NCBI GenBank assembly: GCA_026388695.1
Contig: JAPLJH010000022.1
Coordinates: 1 to 44,466, forward strand
Reading direction: 5' to 3'
DNA: 44,466 nucleotides
Source of the DNA: Deltaproteobacteria bacterium
Lineage (GTDB): Bacteria > Desulfobacterota > Desulfobulbia > Desulfobulbales > Desulfurivibrionaceae
Shown here: positions 17,569-26,609 of the stretch, piece after piece
How positions within the stretch are numbered: the stretch's first letter is position 1
Layout: every line of letters starts with the position of its first letter
Notes under the pieces: generated by a model
Seen by the model: only the letters and a program-made list of their open reading frames with translations
Told to the model about the DNA's origin: nothing
Database searches by the model: none
Program-made: the position numbers and the translations under genes

Positions 17569-18522
17569 ATGAGCAACTTTGATTTCAACATCCCGCAGTC
17601 CACTGGCGCACTACCCGAAAAGTTCAAAGGCAAGGGCAAGTACCTGCTGCTCGTGCTGGCTGCCTTCATCATCATGCCCTTTGTCCGCGGGCTGGTAATC
17701 TCGTGGCAGGTGATCGAGCCGGGCTATGCGGGGATCAAGATCAATCGGCTGGTAAACAAGGGGATCACCCGCGAGGATATCATCACCGGCTTCATTTTTT
17801 ACAACCCCATCCAGACGGCGATCGTCACCTATCCCACCTTTATCCAGCGGGTCGCCTGGACCCACGACAAGGCGGAAGGGACCCCGGCAAACGAAGAGCT
17901 CACCTTCAACACCAAGGACTCCGTGCCGGTCAACATCGATGTGGCGGTGAGCTACCAACTGGAAGCGGCGCGGGTGGCCGAGTTCTACACCAAGTTCCGT
18001 GCCGACAATATCGACCGCTTTACCCACGGCTTTCTGCGGGATACCACCCGCAACATCGTGGCCAATATCGGCTCGGAATATAACTTTGACGACATAAACG
18101 GCTCGCAAAAAGAGGAGTTCCTGCAACGGGTTGGGAAAACGCTCGACGAAACCGTGCACCAGTACGGCATCAACATCCAGCAGTTCGGGCTGATCGGCTC
18201 GCTCCGGCCTCCGCAGGCATTGCTTGAGGCGGTCAATGCCAAAACCCAGGCCATCCAGAAATCCATCCAGGTAGAAAACGAAGTCCGGGCAGCCCAGGCC
18301 GAGGCCAAGAAAAAGATCGCCATTGCCGAAGGCGAGGCGGCGGCCAACCGGGCGTTGGCTTCATCTCTGGAGCCGCGTCTGCTGGAATGGGAGCGGCTGA
18401 AGATCATGCGCGAGCAAATCTCCAAGTGGAACGGCAAGATGCCCGATGTGCTGGCTGGCGGCAATGAGCCGGGCTTGCTCTTTAACATCCCTGCGGTTCA
18501 TCAGGATGGCGCGAAAAAATGA
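17569..18522 (+). CDS. SPFH/band 7 (prohibitin-like) membrane protein
   Basis: This 317-residue protein has one N-terminal membrane helix (about 26-46), then an SPFH/band 7 domain (about 50-215, with TKDSVPVNIDVAVSYQ and the RRT/RDTTRNIV region). A C-terminal coiled coil follows, rich in Ala/Glu/Lys (about 225-265, AAQAEAKKKIAIAEGEAAANRA). Such proteins form ring-like or raft-associated assemblies that hold proteases or organise membranes. A CCAGGAG site precedes the ATG. No HflK/C partner or NfeD-like protease is encoded nearby. Confidence 0.92.
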   Translation: MSNFDFNIPQSTGALPEKFKGKGKYLLLVLAAFIIMPFVRGLVISWQVIEPGYAGIKINRLVNKGITREDIITGFIFYNPIQTAIVTYPTFIQRVAWTHDKAEGTPANEELTFNTKDSVPVNIDVAVSYQLEAARVAEFYTKFRADNIDRFTHGFLRDTTRNIVANIGSEYNFDDINGSQKEEFLQRVGKTLDETVHQYGINIQQFGLIGSLRPPQALLEAVNAKTQAIQKSIQVENEVRAAQAEAKKKIAIAEGEAAANRALASSLEPRLLEWERLKIMREQISKWNGKMPDVLAGGNEPGLLFNIPAVHQDGAKK

Positions 18523-18558
18523 ACTAGGCTACCAAGCAAAATTCCCTGAGGAGACATC

Positions 18559-19659
18559 ATGACAACGAGCAGGTTATTCGAACCACTCTCCATCGGCGAT
18601 CTCCATTTCAAAAACAGAATCGCCATGGCGCCCATGACCAGGAGCCGCGCTGGCTCTGAGCGGGTACCCAATGCATTGATGGCCGAATATTACCGCCAGC
18701 GCGCCTTGGCCGGACTGCTCATCACCGAGGCAACCGTGGTCTCCGAGCAGGGTATCGGCTGGCATGATACGCCGGGCATCTACACCGCAGAGATGGTTGC
18801 GGGCTGGCGGAAGGTTACCGATGCGATCAAACCAGCCGGAGCGCAGATGTTTTTGCAGCTCTGGCATTGCGGCAGGGCCTCGCACAGCGATTACCACAAC
18901 GGCGCGCTCCCGGTTTCCGCTTCTGCCGTGCAACTAAACGGCGATTCCATCCACACCCCGCTCGGCAAGAAACCATACGAAATTCCCCGTCCACTGACGA
19001 CGGAGGAAATCACGGCAACCGTGGATGATTACCGCCGGGCCGCGATCAATGCCAGGGAGGCCGGTTTTTCCGGGGTTGAGATGCATGGCGCCAACGGCTA
19101 TCTGATCAATCAATTCCTCGATCCGAAAACCAATCTCCGCCAAGATCAATACGGCGGCAGCCTGGAAAACCGCTTCCGTTTTTTCAGGGAAGTGCTTACG
19201 GCGGTCCTTGAGGTCTGGCCCGCAGAACAGGTCGGTGCGCGCATCTCGCCCAACGGAATTTTTAACGACATGGGCAGCGCGGATTTCCGGGAAACCTATC
19301 TGTACACGGCCAAGGAGCTGAACACCTTCAAGCTCGGCTATCTTCATATCATGGACGGCCTGGCCTTTGGCTTTCACGGCAAAGGCGAACCAATGACCTT
19401 GGCGGAATTCCGACCGATTTTCCAGGGCCGGATCATCGGCAATTGCGGCTACACGCAAGAACTGGCGGAGCAGCGATTAGCCGAAGGCACTGCGGATATG
19501 ATCGCCTTTGGCCGCCCTTTTATTACCAACCCCGATCTACCCGAACGCTTCAAGAACAATTGGCCTCTCAATCCTGCCGAGGACATGTCGCTGTGGTATA
19601 CTCCAGGAGCCAAGGGGTATACGGATTATGCGCCGTACGCCCCATCTTCTTCTGTGTAA
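18559..19659 (+). CDS. nemA: Old Yellow Enzyme family NADH:flavin oxidoreductase (NemA-like)
   Basis: This is a 366-residue TIM-barrel flavoprotein. The N-terminal FEPLSIGDLHFKNRIAMAPMTRSR, the HCGRASH segment, the substrate-binding pair in MHGANGYLINQFLDP, the YGGSLENRFRF motif and the late IAFGRPFITNPDLPERF stretch are all typical of NemA/pentaerythritol tetranitrate reductases. It uses NAD(P)H to reduce activated alkenes, nitro compounds or quinones through FMN, in the cytoplasm. A GAGGAG site precedes the ATG. The gene lies 36 bp after the SPFH gene; a shared transcript is possible but not shown. Confidence 0.93.
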   Translation: MTTSRLFEPLSIGDLHFKNRIAMAPMTRSRAGSERVPNALMAEYYRQRALAGLLITEATVVSEQGIGWHDTPGIYTAEMVAGWRKVTDAIKPAGAQMFLQLWHCGRASHSDYHNGALPVSASAVQLNGDSIHTPLGKKPYEIPRPLTTEEITATVDDYRRAAINAREAGFSGVEMHGANGYLINQFLDPKTNLRQDQYGGSLENRFRFFREVLTAVLEVWPAEQVGARISPNGIFNDMGSADFRETYLYTAKELNTFKLGYLHIMDGLAFGFHGKGEPMTLAEFRPIFQGRIIGNCGYTQELAEQRLAEGTADMIAFGRPFITNPDLPERFKNNWPLNPAEDMSLWYTPGAKGYTDYAPYAPSSSV

Positions 19660-19686
19660 ATCTAATCAGAAACGGGGATACCAATA

Positions 19687-20235
19687 ATGGCAAAACACGT
19701 CTGTCCCTGGTGGCTGGCCTACACCTTTGACAACCCGCTGCGGCGAATCTTCCACAAACCGGAAAAAATGTTTTTCCCGTATCTCAAGGCAGGGATGACC
19801 GCCATCGACCTTGGCTGCGGCATGGGCTACTTCTCCATCGGCATGGCCAGGATTGTTGGTGAAACTGGAAAGATAATCTCCGTTGATCTGCAACAAAAGA
19901 TGCTGGACACCCTGAGGAAACGCGCGGGAAAAGCGGGCGTTTCCAGCCGCATCACCACCCGGTTGTGCGGTGAAAACAGTATCGGCATCCACGAAGCAGT
20001 GGATTTCGCCCTGGCGTTCTGGATGGCGCACGAGACCCCGGATGAAAGAAATTTTCTCAGGCAGGTCCATGCAATCCTGAAACAATCGGGCAAGCTTTTA
20101 CTGGCCGAACCCAAGGGACACGTCACCTTCAGCGAATTCAAAAAAACGCTGTCCATCGCACAAGAACTGGGCTTCAAGCCCATTGATTCTCCTATAATAT
20201 CCTTGAGTCATGCTGCTGTGCTTGAGAAGCAATGA
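19687..20235 (+). CDS. Class I SAM-dependent methyltransferase
   Basis: This short 182-residue methyltransferase has motif I (AIDLGCGMGYFS), the acidic residue ending strand 2 (ISVDLQQKML), and later strand segments (DFALAFWMAHE and KLLLAEPKGHV). The AHETPDERNFLRQVHAILK helix resembles UbiE/methyltransferase type 11 proteins, but the sequence does not reveal the substrate. It begins 27 bp after the NemA-like gene on the same strand. The opening residues KHVCPWWLAYTFDNPLRR are conserved in a group of delta-proteobacterial methyltransferases, as far as I can recall. Confidence 0.87.
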   Translation: MAKHVCPWWLAYTFDNPLRRIFHKPEKMFFPYLKAGMTAIDLGCGMGYFSIGMARIVGETGKIISVDLQQKMLDTLRKRAGKAGVSSRITTRLCGENSIGIHEAVDFALAFWMAHETPDERNFLRQVHAILKQSGKLLLAEPKGHVTFSEFKKTLSIAQELGFKPIDSPIISLSHAAVLEKQ

Positions 20236-20301
20236 TGACGCCCAATTTTTACCGAACTAAGACGGCGCAACAAGCCCGCGACCGCATCCGGAGATGAGCG
20301 C

Positions 20302-21117
20302 ATGTGCCAATTCTGCACCCAGCATGGAGAGGGGAAAAAGTGGTACGAGAACATGGCCAACTACACGGCCGAGATGTTCCGCCAGGTCAACTCCGAGCAG
20401 AACCTCCTCCGCTTCCTGCGCGGTTTCAGCAAATCGCTGCGGGCCGATGTCGCCACGGCTGCCCGCTGGCAGCGCCGCTTTCCCCGCATCTACCGCCTCA
20501 TCGCCTACCCGCTCCTCAGCCGCAAGATGGAAAAGACCCACTTCGGCCAGATCGTGCCGCTGGAAGATGTGGAAGCGATCCTCTCGCAGATGGAACACAT
20601 CGTCCGACTGCCCTGCGTCTGCCGCAGGGTCTCCCTGGGCACGGAAAAGCGCTACTGCTTCGGGGTGGGCATGGACCTGACCCCGATCCTGGCCCAGGTG
20701 CCGGATTTCGCCGCCTTCGAGTACTGGACCAGGGAACAGGCCATCAGCTTCATCCGCCAGCTCGACCAGGAGGGCAAGACCCACAGCGTCTGGACCTTCA
20801 ACACCCCGTTCATCGGCGCGATCTGCAACTGCGACCAGGACTGCATGGCCTACCGGGCCCAGATCACTCTGGGGGTGACGCGCACCATGTGGAAGGCGGA
20901 GTACGTGGCCGAAATCGACCCGCTGCGCTGCACCGGATGCAACCTTTGCCGCAAGCGCTGCTTTTTTGAAGCCATCGGTTTTGACCGCGACAACAAGAAA
21001 TGCGTGGTCGATGCCGCCGCCTGCTATGGCTGCGGTATCTGCCGCCCCGCTTGCCAACACGAGGCCATCCGCCTCATCGACCGCGCGACAGTGCCTGTTG
21101 CAGCGGCAAATTGGTAA
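20302..21117 (+). CDS. Ferredoxin-type 4Fe-4S protein with a cysteine-rich N-terminal domain
   Basis: This 271-residue cytoplasmic protein has no signal peptide. It opens with MCQFCTQHG. A middle region holds further cysteines (LPCVCRR, YCFGVGMD, ICNCDQDC). The last 70 residues hold two ferredoxin clusters: CTGCNLCRKRC and CYGCGICRPAC, each followed by a late cysteine or matching position. The middle region may bind an additional cluster or haem-free metal, but that is inference. It is common, in my recollection, in anaerobic delta-proteobacteria without an assigned role. It starts 66 bp after the methyltransferase gene and is followed by a 134-bp gap with nothing I can identify. Confidence 0.85.
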   Translation: MCQFCTQHGEGKKWYENMANYTAEMFRQVNSEQNLLRFLRGFSKSLRADVATAARWQRRFPRIYRLIAYPLLSRKMEKTHFGQIVPLEDVEAILSQMEHIVRLPCVCRRVSLGTEKRYCFGVGMDLTPILAQVPDFAAFEYWTREQAISFIRQLDQEGKTHSVWTFNTPFIGAICNCDQDCMAYRAQITLGVTRTMWKAEYVAEIDPLRCTGCNLCRKRCFFEAIGFDRDNKKCVVDAAACYGCGICRPACQHEAIRLIDRATVPVAAANW

Positions 21118-21251
21118 AGACCCGGATTAGACTACTGGCGACAATCCCAGTATTTATTCAGTATTGCCCACGGAATCTTCCAGGTGTACGATCACACAGC
21201 GAATCAAGTCGTTGCCCCGCTACCTGATCGTGTTGCCGATGGAGTACCGCC

Positions 21252-21473
21252 ATGCACTGCTGGGATTTTCACAACTGCGGAGAAAAGAAAAAGAATTGCC
21301 CGGCCTTCCCAGGCTCGGGTAAGAACTGTGCGTTGCTGGCCGGAACCATCGGCTCGGGCCAGCCCATCTTCGCCTTCAGCCAAAAGAGTGACCGCTGCCT
21401 GCGCTGCTCCTTCTTCCGCAGCGAACACTACCCCGAAGAGTTCGAGGGCGCCCTCGAGCATGAGCCGTTTTAG
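21252..21473 (+). CDS. Small two-CW-domain cysteine-rich protein
   Basis: This 73-residue protein is rich in cysteines (HCWDFHNCG, NCPAF, NCALLAG, RCLRCSFF) and matches the pattern of the two-CW family of small metal-binding proteins found in anaerobes. It has no signal peptide or membrane helix. Two further cysteines in CLRC may complete a zinc or iron-sulfur site. It sits alone between the ferredoxin-like gene and a convergent gene. Function is unknown and metal binding is inferred from the cysteines. Confidence 0.72.
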   Translation: MHCWDFHNCGEKKKNCPAFPGSGKNCALLAGTIGSGQPIFAFSQKSDRCLRCSFFRSEHYPEEFEGALEHEPF

Positions 21474-21486
21474 CTGAACCTGCCCC

Positions 21487-22194
21487 TCATTTCCCGGCCG
21501 TATCCGCCTGCCCGACCAGTCTCTTGAACTGCGGCTCGGGTTTTTCAACCTCCTCCCCGCAAACCTGCCTGAAAACATTGTTCCGCCAGGTCTCCTCAAC
21601 GCAGGGCAGCAGGTACTGTTTCACAAAGGCCTCGAAATGGCCGATGACGGAAGGCGCCACATCCTTGATGCCGCTCTTTGTTCCGCGCTGCACAAGTTCG
21701 AGCATGTTGCCGAAGTCCCGCATCGACACCGTGTAGTTGCCATTTTCCCGGCTCGCGATAAGCGCCTCCATCATGTCGTTGTTGATATGAACGTCGCCTT
21801 CGGCCTCGGTGCATCGCCGCTGGGCGAGCATCTGCGTCATGAGCGGCGACAAATCATTCGACAACCCGTCCGCCAATGCCTGACGCACAAGGCCACTCTG
21901 GAACTCGCATTCCGCAAAGGCCTTTTTCCACTTTGGCGAGGCCGCAGGATTTTTGACCGCTTGCAGGTAGGCATTGGCAAAATGTTTGTTAAACCTGAGC
22001 AGAGACTTGGGATTATCGAACGCCTCCAGACCCACCGCACGAATGATTTCTTGCGTGATGTCTCGATGGATCAGGGTGAACAGCACCTTCAGCTCATCTT
22101 TCTGCTCCTTGCCCTGCTGGATTGCCACCTCGCTAAGAGCATCGATGATTTCGCGGTTCTCCCGCAGCAGGTTGTCGAGTTCTTCATCGGGCAT
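21487..22194 (-). CDS. Unrecognised soluble protein
   Basis: This 235-residue protein is mostly helical and charged, with no signal peptide and no membrane segment. I find no motif that fits a known family. I chose ATG at 22194 because an AAGGAAG site sits about 8 bp before it; the frame is open for 33 more codons, which read as non-family-like. Conserved-looking segments include QEIIRAVGLEAFDNPKSLL and SMRDFGNMLELV. It converges on the two-CW gene and diverges from the PA2779-like gene, so it is a single-gene unit. Confidence 0.7.
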   Translation of the reverse strand: MPDEELDNLLRENREIIDALSEVAIQQGKEQKDELKVLFTLIHRDITQEIIRAVGLEAFDNPKSLLRFNKHFANAYLQAVKNPAASPKWKKAFAECEFQSGLVRQALADGLSNDLSPLMTQMLAQRRCTEAEGDVHINNDMMEALIASRENGNYTVSMRDFGNMLELVQRGTKSGIKDVAPSVIGHFEAFVKQYLLPCVEETWRNNVFRQVCGEEVEKPEPQFKRLVGQADTAGK

Positions 22195-22435
22195 ATGGTC
22201 TGCTTCCTTATGCGAATATGGAAATAAGCTGCGGCTTTTACCTTTGGGGCAAAAAACCAGATCATAGAAATACTCTAACATCCGCAGGGACAACCTTTCA
22301 AGAGCCCAAACTTTGGCAAACGAAACGGAAAAAACGCAGGAAAGCCATTGCAGTGTTTGCCCCTATTATTTATAAAGAAAGAGTGTTTTTAATTATGCGG
22401 ATTTTTATCAAACTTCAAGATAAGGAAGAATATCC

Positions 22436-22846
22436 ATGCTGCAAAAAATGATCAGGCCCATGAGTTTCTTTTTGATTTTCTCCTTTCTTCTCCTCGACTT
22501 TTCCGTACAGACAGCACAGGCGCAGATGATCGACACCAGCACTGTGATCGCAGCACAGAAGCAGGACACGAGCCGGGAGCGGGTTGCCTCCTTCCTGGGC
22601 CGTGACGATGTGCAGCAGGTCATGGTGCAGCACGGCGTCGATGCTGTTGAGGCGCAAAAACGGGTGGCCAGCCTTTCCGATGCGGAGCTGGCCAAGATTT
22701 CCCAGGCCATGGACCAGTTGCCAGCCGGTGGCGATGGCGGCATCGGGACGATCATCGGCGCTGCGGTTTTCATCTTTGTGGTGCTGCTGATCACCGACAT
22801 CGTCGGCCTCACCCATGTCTTTTCCTTTGTTAACCACAAGCGCTAA
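22436..22846 (+). CDS. PA2779 family membrane protein
   Basis: This 136-residue protein has an N-terminal hydrophobic signal or anchor (about 8-28). A short periplasmic stretch follows with the conserved DDVQQVMVQHGVDA.EAQKRVASLSD pattern, then a Gly-rich turn and a C-terminal membrane helix (about 103-125). This is the layout of the PA2779 family, which is nearly always next to a PA2778-type cysteine peptidase, as here. The family's role is not established. The coding end overlaps the first possible start of the PA2778 gene (22815) by 32 bp. Confidence 0.87.
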   Translation: MLQKMIRPMSFFLIFSFLLLDFSVQTAQAQMIDTSTVIAAQKQDTSRERVASFLGRDDVQQVMVQHGVDAVEAQKRVASLSDAELAKISQAMDQLPAGGDGGIGTIIGAAVFIFVVLLITDIVGLTHVFSFVNHKR

Positions 22847-23837
22847 GCGCCAGCCGCCAGCGCGTTTTCTTCAGGCCGACAGTCGGATGATTGTCGGCCT
22901 GTTGTTTTTAGCGCTGCCCATTTTTCTCTCCGGCTGCGGCCTCCTCTCATCGGAGCGGCTGCCCCAGGCGCCGGGCGGGCCAACCAAGGCCATGATTGCC
23001 AAGGTGCCGTTTTTTGCCCAGGAAGAATTGCAGTGCGGCCCGGCCGCTCTGGCCATGGCCCTTAACTGGAGCGGGGTTGCCATCCAACCCGCCGAGCTCA
23101 CTCCCGAAGTCTTCACCCCCAGCCTCAATGGCAGCCTGCAAAGCGCCCTGATCGGTGCCGCCCGCAGGCATGGCCGGGTCGCCTACCCCATCACCGGCAG
23201 CGAGGCCCTGCTGGCCGAGGTCGCTGCCGGTCATCCGGTCATCGTCCTGGTCAATCTCGGCCTGTCCTGGTACCCGAAATGGCATTATGCCGTGGTGATC
23301 GGCTTTGACCAGGAGCGCGACGAGGTTATCCTCCACTCCGGGCTCACGGCCAACGAACATCTCAAATCCGGGGTTTTCCTCAATACCTGGCAACGGGGCG
23401 AGTACTGGGGGCTTCTGGTCCTGCCGCCGAACCGGCTGCCCAGTAAGGTTGCAGAAGGGGATTGGCTTGAGGCCGTTGCTGGCCTGGAAAAGGGCGGGCA
23501 ATGGCAGGGGGCGGCAATCGGCTACGCGACGGCTCTAAAACGATGGCCGCAGAGCTTTGCCGCCTCGATGGGCCTTGGCAACAGCCGCTACCGCCTGCAC
23601 GATCTCGCCGGCGCAGCCGAAGCCTTTCGCCGGGCCACTCTGCTTGAACCCAAAAACGGCATGGCCTTCAACAACCTGGCCCAGGTATTCTCCGAACAGG
23701 GCAAGCGGAAAGAGGCTCTGGCCATGGCGCAGCGAGCCGTGGAGCTTGGCGGGCCGATGCTTGAAAATTTCAAGCAGACCTTGGAAGAAATCAAGAAAAA
23801 ATCGGGATCAAAAAGCGAACGAAAGCGGGTGAAATAG
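22815..23837 (+). CDS. PA2778 family cysteine peptidase lipoprotein with TPR repeats
   Basis: This 340-residue protein has a lipoprotein signal (lipobox LSGC, C41). A C39-like papain-fold peptidase domain follows, with the likely nucleophile C74 in ELQCGPAALAM, and a downstream histidine in KWHYAVVIGFD. The C-terminal half consists of two to three TPR repeats (about 220-320). It pairs with PA2779. The start is uncertain: ATG 22815 gives a charged n-region, which a lipoprotein signal needs, while ATG 22887 gives an n-region without charge. A strong terminator-like hairpin at 22872-22909 spans the signal-peptide codons. Confidence 0.88.
   Translation: MSFPLLTTSAKRQPPARFLQADSRMIVGLLFLALPIFLSGCGLLSSERLPQAPGGPTKAMIAKVPFFAQEELQCGPAALAMALNWSGVAIQPAELTPEVFTPSLNGSLQSALIGAARRHGRVAYPITGSEALLAEVAAGHPVIVLVNLGLSWYPKWHYAVVIGFDQERDEVILHSGLTANEHLKSGVFLNTWQRGEYWGLLVLPPNRLPSKVAEGDWLEAVAGLEKGGQWQGAAIGYATALKRWPQSFAASMGLGNSRYRLHDLAGAAEAFRRATLLEPKNGMAFNNLAQVFSEQGKRKEALAMAQRAVELGGPMLENFKQTLEEIKKKSGSKSERKRVK
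22872..22909 (+). terminator. Intrinsic terminator-like hairpin inside the start region of the PA2778 gene
   Basis: A perfect 10-bp stem (CAGGCCGACA facing TGTCGGCCTG) encloses a 10-nt loop and is followed at once by TTGTTTTT. It lies 26 bp after the PA2779 stop codon. The alternative start ATG 22887 of the next gene is in the loop. It can terminate PA2779 transcription, or act as an attenuator for the peptidase gene. Confidence 0.75.
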
Positions 23838-23893
23838 GGGGATAAAAAGGTAGCAGCTCGCCAACCGCTCCCCCACGAACCAAGCCGCGGCTC

Positions 23894-24904
23894 TCAGAGC
23901 CAGTTCCCCTGGGGTTCGGGTGCGGTCCTGATCCGTTCCATCTGCTCGGCCAAATCGCGCAGCTCCCGCTGCCAGTACTCGCGGGTGCCAAAATCAGGGG
24001 CCACCCGGCTCAAGCCCTCTTCGGCCACCTGATACGCGCACCAGGCCATGTAGTGAATAAAGCGCATGGCCCTCAGCGGCTCGATCAACCGCAGGCTCCG
24101 CCGGTCGAAATCCCGAAAAGTCTCGTAGCCTTCAAGAAAAAGGTCGATCTCGGCAAAGGTCTCTTCCCGATAGCCGGGCAGCAGCATCCAAAAATCCTGC
24201 ACCGGCGGGCCAAGGGCCATGTCGTCGAAATCTATGAGATAGAAAGATTCGCCGGGTCTGTAGATGAGGTTGGAGAAATGGCAGTCGCCGTGGATGCGGA
24301 TCATCTCGGTATTGGCAAACAGCGGGCTGATCTCGGCAATCAGATCCTTGGCCAGCTCGGCGAATTGCGGGGCAAGGTCGGCGGGCAGAAATTTGCCGGC
24401 CAGGAGATAGTCCGCCTGTTGCCGTGTTGACTTGTCCGGGGTCATGGTGATCCTCCCCTCGGGAATCCGACCCGCGCCCACGGCATGGGTGCGGCCCAGC
24501 AACCGGCCGATCTCCAGCCACTGCTCGTCGCTGAATTCATCCGAACTGCGACCGCCGCATTTGGGAAACACGGTAAAATACATCCCCTCATGCTCACCCA
24601 GGCTGCCGTTGCCCTGCAAAACCAGAGGAGCGATGACCGGAATCTCCCGGCTGGCAAGCTCAAGGAGAAACTCATGCTCGTCTTGCAGCGCAGTGCGGGT
24701 CCAGCGTCCAGGTCGGTAGAACTTGACCACCAGCCCTTCGCCGTCCTCGCCTTCCAGCTCGTAGACCCGGTTGATGTAGCTGGCCAGGGGGCGGCAGAGG
24801 TTGGTACAGCGGATATCCAGGGCCTTTTCCACCAAGCCGAGGAGCAGGTCCGGGGTCAGGCGGTGGAAGGCGGAATGCGTATGGGGCGCGGCGATGCGGT
24901 TCAT
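23894..24904 (-). CDS. srkA: Stress response kinase A (SrkA/RdoA/YihE)
   Basis: This 336-residue kinase has the choline kinase/APH fold. The N-terminal lobe carries the YELEGEDGEGLVVKFYRPGRW strand pattern typical of the SrkA family. The catalytic loop is HGDCHFSNL with D207, and the metal-binding DFDD follows at 225-228. E. coli SrkA protects cells from stress-induced death, is linked to envelope stress, and phosphorylates Ser/Thr. Length and motif order match the family. It stands alone, converging on the PA2778 gene. Confidence 0.93.
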   Translation of the reverse strand: MNRIAAPHTHSAFHRLTPDLLLGLVEKALDIRCTNLCRPLASYINRVYELEGEDGEGLVVKFYRPGRWTRTALQDEHEFLLELASREIPVIAPLVLQGNGSLGEHEGMYFTVFPKCGGRSSDEFSDEQWLEIGRLLGRTHAVGAGRIPEGRITMTPDKSTRQQADYLLAGKFLPADLAPQFAELAKDLIAEISPLFANTEMIRIHGDCHFSNLIYRPGESFYLIDFDDMALGPPVQDFWMLLPGYREETFAEIDLFLEGYETFRDFDRRSLRLIEPLRAMRFIHYMAWCAYQVAEEGLSRVAPDFGTREYWQRELRDLAEQMERIRTAPEPQGNWL

Positions 24905-25081
24905 CGTTTTTCAGCCTTGTCCTGCACTGTGAATTTCCATTACTCGAAAGCCCGATCAGAAGCAGCCTCGCACGGCCATTCTATTCCAAAACCGGTGAAA
25001 AGTATACGCGGGAAATAGACAGCGCGCCTCACAACCCTCGGTCTGTAATCTTCTCTTTTCTTCGCCACACCTTGTCTCCAG

Positions 25082-25097
25082 TGTGACTAAAGTCACA
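25082..25097. promoter_or_regulatory. CRP/FNR-type palindrome upstream of extI
   Basis: TGTGA-N6-TCACA matches the consensus of the CRP-type operator exactly in both half-sites. It lies about 106 bp upstream of the extI start codon. A Crp/Fnr-family regulator is encoded about 2 kb downstream and is the obvious candidate to bind it, but a different regulator could do so. Confidence 0.65.
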
Positions 25098-25102
25098 TCA
25101 TC

Positions 25103-25120
25103 CAATGACTCCGGTCATTG
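25103..25120. promoter_or_regulatory. Second palindrome upstream of extI
   Basis: CAATGAC-TCCG-GTCATTG is a perfect 7-bp inverted repeat with a 4-bp centre. It starts 5 bp after the CRP-type site and is about 20 bp centre to centre from it. The TGAC/GTCA core resembles half-sites of the FNR/HcpR branch rather than CRP. The 24905-25081 stretch upstream shows nothing else I can name. Confidence 0.55.
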
Positions 25121-25202
25121 TTTTCTTCTTCCTCTTATTGCTAAGAGAGACAAAGGCATTGTGCCTGAGCGTTCTTTTTCAATCTTCATAAGGAGGAGAG
25201 AG

Positions 25203-26591
25203 ATGAAAAAAATGTACACGGTTCTTGCGGCAACCGCCTTCTGTTCATGCCTTGCGGGTGGACTGGCCTTGCCGGACAAGGCCAACGCCGGACCATCCAT
25301 TGATTTCGGCAATGATGGCGGCTACCTGCAACTTGATGTGAAATTTCAAGGAATTTTAGACCACACAAATTTTGGTTCCGGCTCAGATGGCCAGGCAAGT
25401 CGTTGGGATGCTGATCTCCGGAGGGCCAGAATTGTCTTCACCGGCATGTTTGACGACACCTGGGGTGCCAAATTCCAGACCTGTGGAGCATCAAGCGCCA
25501 CCCGTAATGTCGGGGGCGGCGGCTATGAGCTTGCCAAGAATAACAGCAAGACCAATTCCCAGATCAGGCTGACCGATGGCTATCTCATCGGGATGGTTAA
25601 TGATGAACTCAACCTGAAGGTCGGTCTGACCAAGACTCCTCTCACCCGCGCCAATCTGGATGAGTGCTTTGCTCCGCTGAGCCACGAGCGATCCTCCTTT
25701 GTCTATTCGCCTTTTGGCACAGACGCCACCAAGAACAGTCGGGATATGGGCGTTGTGGCCACCGGCGCCTTTTCAAATGATCGCCTCAAATACTTCGCTG
25801 GTATCATGGAGGGAAGAGAAGGCGCAGCCGCATTCTATAACCCTTTTAGGGACAAGGATTATATCACAAGCGCTGAGCCCAGCAGCAACATGCAATATGT
25901 GGCACGGCTCCACTATTCATTTTTGGACCCAGAAACCAGTGCCAGCGCTGGCGGGTACAAAGGCACCTATCTCGGGAAAAAAGGCACGATTTTGACCATT
26001 GGCGGAGGTGCAGCCTATGAGGCGGATGCCGCCTATAAAAACACACGGGCTACAGGTGGTGTTCCTACTGCCTTGACAGCCGAGGTTCTTAATGATGAAA
26101 CCGTAGATTACACGGCCTATACCGCAGATATTTTCTTCGAACACCCTTTTGCCGATGGCGGGGTTATCACTGCCACCGCCCTCTATCTCAAGGTTGATTT
26201 TGACGATGCCTACAAGACCGCCCGTGCTCCTGCTGATCTGGCAACCGTAGTGGGTTCAGGCACCGGCCAGAGGGAGGGCTATTATGCAAAACTTGGTTAC
26301 GTTCTCCCTCTCACCGTGGGTCCGAAAGGCAAACTCCAGCCCTTTGCCCGCTATGAAAATTGGGATGTGGCAAACTTCCTGGGGGTCGATGATCAGACCG
26401 TGAAAATTTGGGGAGTCGGGATGAATTACTATGTGAAAGGCGATGACAAGATACGATTCACCCTGGAATACTTCCGGACCGACTTTGACAAGCCCACGAA
26501 TCTTGGTGATTATACAGACTGGCTCACCCCGGCAGTCGCCACAACAACCAGCTACGATACCGTGGCGGCCATGTTCATGGTTTCATTTTAA
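25203..26591 (+). CDS. extI: ExtI-like outer-membrane porin of the selenite/tellurite type
   Basis: This beta-barrel protein of about 462 residues has a clear Sec signal peptide (residues 1-28, ending AGPS). A porin-like series follows: alternating strands, many aromatic residues at strand ends, and a terminal VSF tail. It resembles phosphate-selective porin O-type channels and the ExtI porin of Geobacter, which has been linked to selenite/tellurite uptake. An extJ-like gene follows. I chose ATG 25203 because AGGAGGAG lies just before it; the frame opens further upstream without a signal peptide. Regulation by a Crp/Fnr protein is suggested by the two palindromes upstream. The assignment to ExtI rests on architecture and neighbour. 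Confidence 0.7.
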   Translation: MKKMYTVLAATAFCSCLAGGLALPDKANAGPSIDFGNDGGYLQLDVKFQGILDHTNFGSGSDGQASRWDADLRRARIVFTGMFDDTWGAKFQTCGASSATRNVGGGGYELAKNNSKTNSQIRLTDGYLIGMVNDELNLKVGLTKTPLTRANLDECFAPLSHERSSFVYSPFGTDATKNSRDMGVVATGAFSNDRLKYFAGIMEGREGAAAFYNPFRDKDYITSAEPSSNMQYVARLHYSFLDPETSASAGGYKGTYLGKKGTILTIGGGAAYEADAAYKNTRATGGVPTALTAEVLNDETVDYTAYTADIFFEHPFADGGVITATALYLKVDFDDAYKTARAPADLATVVGSGTGQREGYYAKLGYVLPLTVGPKGKLQPFARYENWDVANFLGVDDQTVKIWGVGMNYYVKGDDKIRFTLEYFRTDFDKPTNLGDYTDWLTPAVATTTSYDTVAAMFMVSF

Positions 26592-26609
26592 CCCGTCATG
26601 ATTTTTTTC

